This document shows positions 58,960 to 64,000 of a stretch of 64,000 nucleotides of DNA, piece after piece. The first letter of the stretch is position 1; each line of letters starts with the position of its first letter. The translations under genes and the position numbers were made by a program. The stretch is from Populus alba (Eukaryota; Streptophyta; Magnoliopsida; Malpighiales; Salicaceae): positions 682,001 to 746,000 of the forward strand of contig NC_133294.1 in the NCBI RefSeq assembly GCF_005239225.2. Direction: 5' to 3'. The notes below the pieces were generated by a model. The model was not told where the DNA came from, did no database searches, and worked only from the letters and a program-made list of their open reading frames with translations.

Positions 58960-59711
58960 CATTAATTTTCGCTATTATATCTAGATTTATGAGACCTTAC
59001 ATTAAGCTTAGACTGAAAAGCACTCTTAATAGAGTCTTCTTCGTAGTACTGAGTCTTTTCTTATGTGCTTCTAAAGAACCTATTAGTTCAGCTACTGACA
59101 AGATTGTTAAATCTTTTTATTGTTCTATACTAGTAACTATAGAGTCATTTTCTTGTAAGATTGATTGGAAATTTTTCAACAACCCTTTGATCAATAATAT
59201 TTTCTCCTATAGATCTCATTTGATTTACAACTACTTTAATTCTTCCATGATAATCTTTAACAATCTCAAAATCTTTCATTTTAATATTTTCCAACTCTCT
59301 TCGTGGTATTTGGAGTCTAATGGTGCATACCTCAGAATCACCGCGAAACTCCTCTTGCAACATATCCCATGCTCGGTGTGCAGTTGAAGCTTTAGTAATC
59401 CTAGGAAAAATTGTATTGGCCAGTGATTGTTGAATCAAATAAAGGGCACTAGCATCCTTCTGCTTTTTCACCTCTAACTCCTTCCGTTGTGCTTCTTCTA
59501 GAGTAGAGATATTTTCTCGCTCCTCAAATCCATTCTTAACAATGTCCCAAAGATTTTGAGACCTGAAGAGTGTTTCCATTTTTTTTTCCCACAAATCATA
59601 GTTTTCCACCATCAAAAATAGGAAGTGACACAAAGATAGATTGTGAATGAATTTTATGGTGGCCATAAAGAACTCTAATGCCGCCTTTACGATCAATTGG
59701 GCTCTGACCAC
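58960..59711 (-). pseudogene. Copia gag remnant
   Basis: Minus strand from 59711: YDLWEKKMETLFRSQNLWDI, then HRAWDMLQEEFRGDSEV and VKDYHGRIKVVVNQMRSIG, a UBN2-type gag. The open frame ends at 59145 after a stop; similarity continues to about 58960 (VAELIGSLEAHKKR) with frame breaks. No protease, integrase or RT remains. Confidence 0.8.
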
Positions 59712-60194
59712 TGTTAGAGGATGATGGTAGTTAGGAGATTTTAGTGATTAGGGGTTGAAATGAAAGTAGTTTATAGTTAAGATTTTTAAGTTTGTATAAT
59801 TTGGAAATGCTTGAAGGATATACAAAGCAAAATCTTTGTTGATAGGAAATATAATACAAGGAGGATAGTTTTTAGGACAAAGGTTTTAAGCTTAGCATAG
59901 TTTTTTTAGTTTACCTTACTAGTGATGGTTGCATGGCTATTTATAGCCTTCTTAACCAATCTAAATGAAACAATCTTTCCAGCCATAGAACTTGATGAAA
60001 TCTTAGCTAATACACTAGAAAATTCCAAAAGTTCTTTGAATTGTGGACAAGCATTCTTTCATTTCAAGAATATTCCTGGTGTTTGTTTGATTTCTCTCTA
60101 ACTTTCCTAACTTAACTTGGTACTAAATTATAGTTTGTAGTGTTTTCTTGAATTGATCTCTAAAATCTTCTTTAGGTGTATTCATAATTTAACA

Positions 60195-60552
60195 AAATGA
60201 TTGGAATGCTGCTATAGCTAGCTCTTGGTAAAATTAAAGACAACAAGAAAACTTGTTTCCAGAGAGATGACTACAAAGAAACAAACTAGCTTCCAGTTTT
60301 TCTTAATTAAGCCGTTTGAGAACCCTATAAAGAACTGTTCCTTGTTAAAAATAACAGTAAATTAGTATCTGGGTTATGCTTGTTTGGTATATAGAATGGA
60401 ACTATTAATTATAAGAACATATAATAAGGTGAATTCTTATTTATTATTCTTATAAGAATAAAATAAAATTGATAGAATAAACGTCAACTATTTGTCAAGT
60501 CCTTGTCCTTGTAAAAGTGACATATTGGGAAGCTTCAACTATATGTCAAGTC
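60195..60552. other. Displaced leader and promoter region of gene D
   Basis: Matches the B-type leader (19085-19330): aagaaaacttgtttccagag, gactacaaagaaacaaactag. This is the old upstream DNA of gene D pushed away by the Copia insertion. It includes the left target duplication of the SINE (60540-60552). Confidence 0.6.
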
Positions 60553-60749
60553 AACCATTTAGGTGGTAACCCAATGGTAAAAACTTGGGACTAAGAGGTT
60601 TGCTCCCTCTGTGGTCTCAGGTTCGAGCCCTGAAGTTGCTCATATGATAGCCACTGGAAGCTTACATGGTCGTTAACTTCAAGACCCGTGAGATTAGTTG
60701 AGGTGCACGCAAGCTGGCCCGGACACCCACGTTAAACTAAAAAAAAAAT
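60553..60749 (+). mobile_element. tRNA-derived SINE
   Basis: A 197-bp element with an A-box-like tggtaacccaatgg (about 60564-60577), a perfect B box GGTTCGAGCCC (60620-60630) and a terminal A-run (60738-60748). It is flanked by a 13-bp target duplication tatatgtcaagtc (60540-60552 and 60750-60762). The spacing of the two boxes (about 45 bp) fits RNA polymerase III promoters. The tRNA of origin was not determined. Confidence 0.85.
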
Positions 60750-60762
60750 TATATGTCAAGTC

Positions 60763-61589
60763 CTTGTCCTTGTAAAAGAGACATGTTGGAGAGGCTAACA
60801 ACGGCAGGTCCATTCAGCCCAGTACTTGACGGCTGCCTTAGTTAGTTTTCTCATGTATTAAGTTATGTCCACATTAATTTACATTAGTCCAAATGTACGG
60901 TCACAACATATATTAAGATAAACTCATTGTAGCATTGTTTTTACATATTAGTATAAATGTATATATTGTGTTGTGTTTTCTATTATGGTATCAAAGCGTA
61001 ATCCACCAGATGTGTTTCAGATGTTGTATTATGTTCAACCTAAAAGAAAAGTCGACAAGGAAACCTTTTTGTTTTTACAATGAAAACAACTAAAGAATCC
61101 CATTTTATTATTGTTTGAGCAACTTACATGTCCTAAAGTTGAATTCAGATGAAAATTCATGGAAATTAATATGTTAGATGAGGTGGATAGCTAGCAAAAT
61201 GCATGTTAGCAAGAAAGGAACATGAATTGCATCAAGAGTGGTGTTTTTAGAATAATATTTCTGTATTCGGAATTACTAAGAGACTCTAAAAAAATTCTAC
61301 AATACAAAAAAAATAATAACCCTTGAAATTTTAATTCAATTTCTAGGATTTCAAACAATTTGTAAAGTTTATAATATGTAATCCATTCAACATCTTTTAT
61401 ATTTGTTTATATCTTTGTATTTTTTAATATAAAATATGATTTCACCACATGTAAGAGGCTCTAAGAATAATATGATTTATAAGATTCAGTTTTTCTTACT
61501 ACTTGGTCAAATATTTATAATATCAAATAATTATTTTAATTTAAAAATTTTAATTGTTTAAATTTTTGGGTGACTTTTTCAAAAATAAT
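60763..61589. other. AT-rich intergenic DNA
   Basis: No gene, element ends or RNA gene are visible. It contains a third short copy of aagtccttgtccttgtaaaag (also at 60498), next to the SINE. Confidence 0.5.
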
Positions 61590-62580
61590 AATAATTTAAA
61601 TCAACTGTCTAACATTACAATACTATCTTAACCTATCTTACCTTTTTGTTTATTTTTAAATAATTAAATAATACTTGGTATAATATTGATCATCTAAAAT
61701 ACACTTTTCCTTTTCAGTTTAATTCTTGCCGATGAGCTCCTTCTTTTGATATTTTGTTCAACATTAATAGTTGAATTAACCCAATTTCAGAAGAAATATT
61801 ATTACTTTGTTTTTTTTTATACATTAAGAACTTGATTAATTGATCATTACAGAAATAAATATAATTAGATAGATTTATGTTCCTAGAAAAGTTTTCTTAG
61901 TTCAGTGTAAAAAAATGTATTCCATTTGTTAAACCATAACATTGCAGCTTGAAATCGAGATTCACCTTCGTGCTTTTAAAATAAACAAATCAAAAAAAGA
62001 AGAAAGTAAATTATTTCTTTGTTTTCCCTTTTCCTTTTGCTTTATAATCCTACTTTAAAGTTGTAGTGTAATAATTGTAGTTTATGTACGAGAACAATTA
62101 AAGTAGGACTCTTCCAAAAGCAAAAAGGGGAAACCAGTAATAATTTACTTTCTTCTTTTTGCTTGCCTATTTTAGAAGCAAGAATGTGAATCTCGATTTC
62201 AAGCACTGCGATATTATGGTTTAACAAATGCAATACATTTTTTCAATATATAATGAACTAAAAAAAATCTGACCTACAATCTAATCTTAATATATTTATT
62301 TTATATAGTGATCAATCAATCAAGTTTTTAAGCTATAAAAAGCAGAGTAATAATATATATCCTACCTCTGAAAACGATTAATTCAGCCATTAACAAATTT
62401 CCCTCTAAAGGAGGAGATCATCAGAAGAAAAGGTGGATTTTAAGAGAGATCAATATATTATTTAAATTATTTGAAAAGAAATAGAAAGGTAAGATGGGTG
62501 CTGATAATACGAAATATTTAAAAGTTGATATCAAATCATACAGTAACAATTTTAAAATTTTTGAGTTAAGATAATAATTA
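61590..62580. repeat. Long imperfect inverted repeat upstream of gene D
   Basis: The left arm (about 61590-62058) and right arm (about 62098-62580) are inverted copies around a loop of about 40 bp. Examples: aaatgtattccatttgttaaacc against ggtttaacaaatgcaatacatttt; gaagaaagtaaattatt on the left against its complement at 62140-62160. Both arms belong to the family of upstream DNA found near genes A, B and C (for example 6650-7000). A transcript would fold into a hairpin of more than 400 bp with mismatches. Confidence 0.75.
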
Positions 62581-63216
62581 GCTAAAACATATTATGCACC
62601 CATTTCTTTTAATTAAAAGGAAAAATTTATCATGATGAAGTAAGATATATATTCATTTTGTATTTCTAGGTAAGAAACTATAAAGATCATTATACTAGGC
62701 AAACAGAACGTGGCACGACGGGATTAAAGGGCAGATTATTTTCAAATGCTGAGATGGATTTTGAGTTTTAATCTAGTGTGGTAAAGTTCTATTGTATTTT
62801 ATTAAATCAAAAAGTCCACAACTAACACTATTAGATCTAATGGCTATGATATTTTGATATTTTTTCAAAAAAAAAATAATAAAAAAACAATATCTTACTC
62901 TCGTGAAGAAAAACTAAAAACAATATTCAAATAGTAATCTAATCTTCTATTTTCTTTTCTTTTCTCCTTCTTCTCCCTCTGCTGCAGGGGACAACACATG
63001 TATTTCAAAAGAAAAAAAAATGCATCGTCGTAACTAATCTATCTATTATAAATAAAATTTCTATATTATTAATTTGTCTTTATAATATATAATAATAATA
63101 TTTTATATGGGTAAACCTAAAAAAAGCTTAAATCATATTAAAAAAAACTCATTTTAACCGCTAAAAAAAATATTTTAATTACCAAAAATGGGTATTGGAA
63201 TACAAAAGAAAAAAAA
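62581..63216. other. AT-rich intergenic DNA
   Basis: No coding sequence or structured repeat was recognised. A short CT-rich tract lies at 62950-62985. Confidence 0.5.
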
Positions 63217-64000
63217 AAACATTTGATGGGTATCAAACCGGTGAACCGAGTTTTTGAACCGAAAATGACGGTTTTGACCCGAATCCTCATGAAAACTCAT
63301 TTTTTATCCTGATCGACATGGTTTGACCCGTATTGACTCAGTGAAATCGATTTTTATGAAAAATGACGGTTTTGACCGAAAATGACGGTTTTGACCCGAA
63401 ACGTCATGAAAACTCATTTTTTACCCTGGTCGACATGGTTTGACCTGTATTGACCCGGTGAAATCGGTTTTTATGAAAAATGATGGTTTTGACCGAAAAT
63501 GACAGTTTTAACCCAAAACATCATGAAAACTCATTTTTTACCGTGGTCGACATGGTTTGACCCTGGTGAAATCAGTGTTAATTATGAAAAATGACGGTTT
63601 TGACCGAAAATGACGGTTTTGACCCAAAACATCATGAAAACTCATTTTTTATCCTGGTCAACATGGTTTGACCCGTATTGACCCAATGAAATCGATTTTT
63701 ATGAAAAATGACATTTTGACTGAAAATAACAGTTTTGACCCCAAAACGTCATGAAAAACTCATTTTTTATCCTGGTCAACATGGTTTGACCCAGTATTGA
63801 CCCAATGAAATCGATTTTATATGAAAAATGACGGTTTTGACTGAAAATAACGGTTTTGACCCGAGAAACGTCATGAAAACTCATTTTTTACCCTAGTCGA
63901 CATGTTATGGTTTGACCTGTATTGACCCAATGAAATCGGTTTTTATGGAAAGATGTGGTTGACTCGAGAAAAAGATATGTTGAATTTTAAACTTTTTTTT
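63217..64000. repeat. Tandem repeat, unit about 111-120 bp
   Basis: Six to seven imperfect copies are marked by the cgacatggtttgacc core at 63314, 63431, 63548, 63659, 63778 and 63898. Each unit also holds tgacggttttgacc twice and catgaaaactcatttttta. It continues to the window edge and may be longer. The frame found in it (63699-63884) merely follows the repeat. Confidence 0.85.

Larger units (their letters stand above)
58375..60194 (-). mobile_element. Degenerate Copia element in the leader of gene D
   Basis: Related LTR copies at 58375-58704 (outer end truncated) and 59712-60194 (483 bp, tgttagagg…aatttaaca) enclose about 1 kb. On the minus strand a degenerate primer site (TGGTCAGAGCCC) follows the right LTR and GGAGGAG precedes the left LTR, so the element runs in the same direction as gene D. 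The interior holds only gag. Right of it, 60195-60400 resumes the gene B-type leader (aaatgattggaatgctgc against aaatgatcgaaatgctcc), showing it landed in the leader exon of gene D. Confidence 0.8.

Noticed and set aside
58875..59387. 170-codon plus-strand frame
   Set aside because: Shadow of the degenerate Copia gag, which runs on the minus strand with clear UBN2-type sequence.
63217..63960. Possible CRISPR-like regular repeats
   Set aside because: Units are contiguous imperfect tandem repeats without unique spacers, in plant DNA.

Overview
The window is plant nuclear DNA: AT-rich, intron-containing, and crowded with nested LTR retrotransposons. Its only host genes form a tandem cluster of ankyrin-repeat/PGG-domain membrane proteins (ACD6/ITN1-like), all on the minus strand. 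The family style and repeat content suggest a woody dicot, most likely Salicaceae (Populus/Salix). That species call is inference, not proof.

Four paralogous five-exon genes (A, B, C, D from left to right) plus one exon remnant at the left edge make up the cluster. All use the same exon pattern and intron phases: exon 1 ankyrins, a 150-nt exon 2, a short acidic exon 3, exon 4 with a second ankyrin block, and exon 5 with the PGG/four-helix membrane domain. D (54833-58041) has an intact 682-codon frame. C (22602-25533) has a single apparent 1-nt frameshift. B (14640-18804) is riddled with frameshifts. A (539-5257) has a homopolymer frameshift, a hAT element in exon 4 and a replaced 3' end. A and C share their upstream DNA, while B and D share a different leader, so the array looks like a duplicated two-gene module later mixed by exchange.

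Region by region: 1-697 PGG remnant and LTR-like fragment; 539-5257 gene A with a 1.17-kb hAT element carrying a regular array of snRNA-promoter-like motifs; 5.6-8.5 kb A upstream block; 8509-12338 coding-poor LTR element; 12.4-13.1 kb LINE zf-RVT remnant; 13291-13790 assembly gap; 14.6-18.8 kb gene B; 19-22.1 kb intergenic DNA with a direct duplication; 22256-22546 TRIM in the 3' flank of gene C; 22.6-25.5 kb gene C; 25.9-43.3 kb and 52.3-52.8 kb C upstream block split by a 1.96-kb solo LTR, a 12.3-kb Ty3/Gypsy element (Tat-like dual RNase H) and a 9-kb Ty1/Copia element, the last itself containing a solo-type LTR and a second hAT element; 52.8-54.2 kb partial LTR; 54.8-58.0 kb gene D; 58.4-60.2 kb degenerate Copia element in the leader of gene D; 60553-60749 SINE; 61.6-62.6 kb inverted repeat; 63.2 kb to the window end a roughly 117-bp tandem repeat.

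Because the cluster is duplicated, most insertions have an empty-site paralogue inside the same window, so their boundaries and target-site duplications could be read directly. The most unusual signals are the USE/TATA array in the hAT element, host-gene-like fragments antisense inside the Gypsy element, the long inverted repeat upstream of D, and the possibility that D is transcribed from a Copia LTR.
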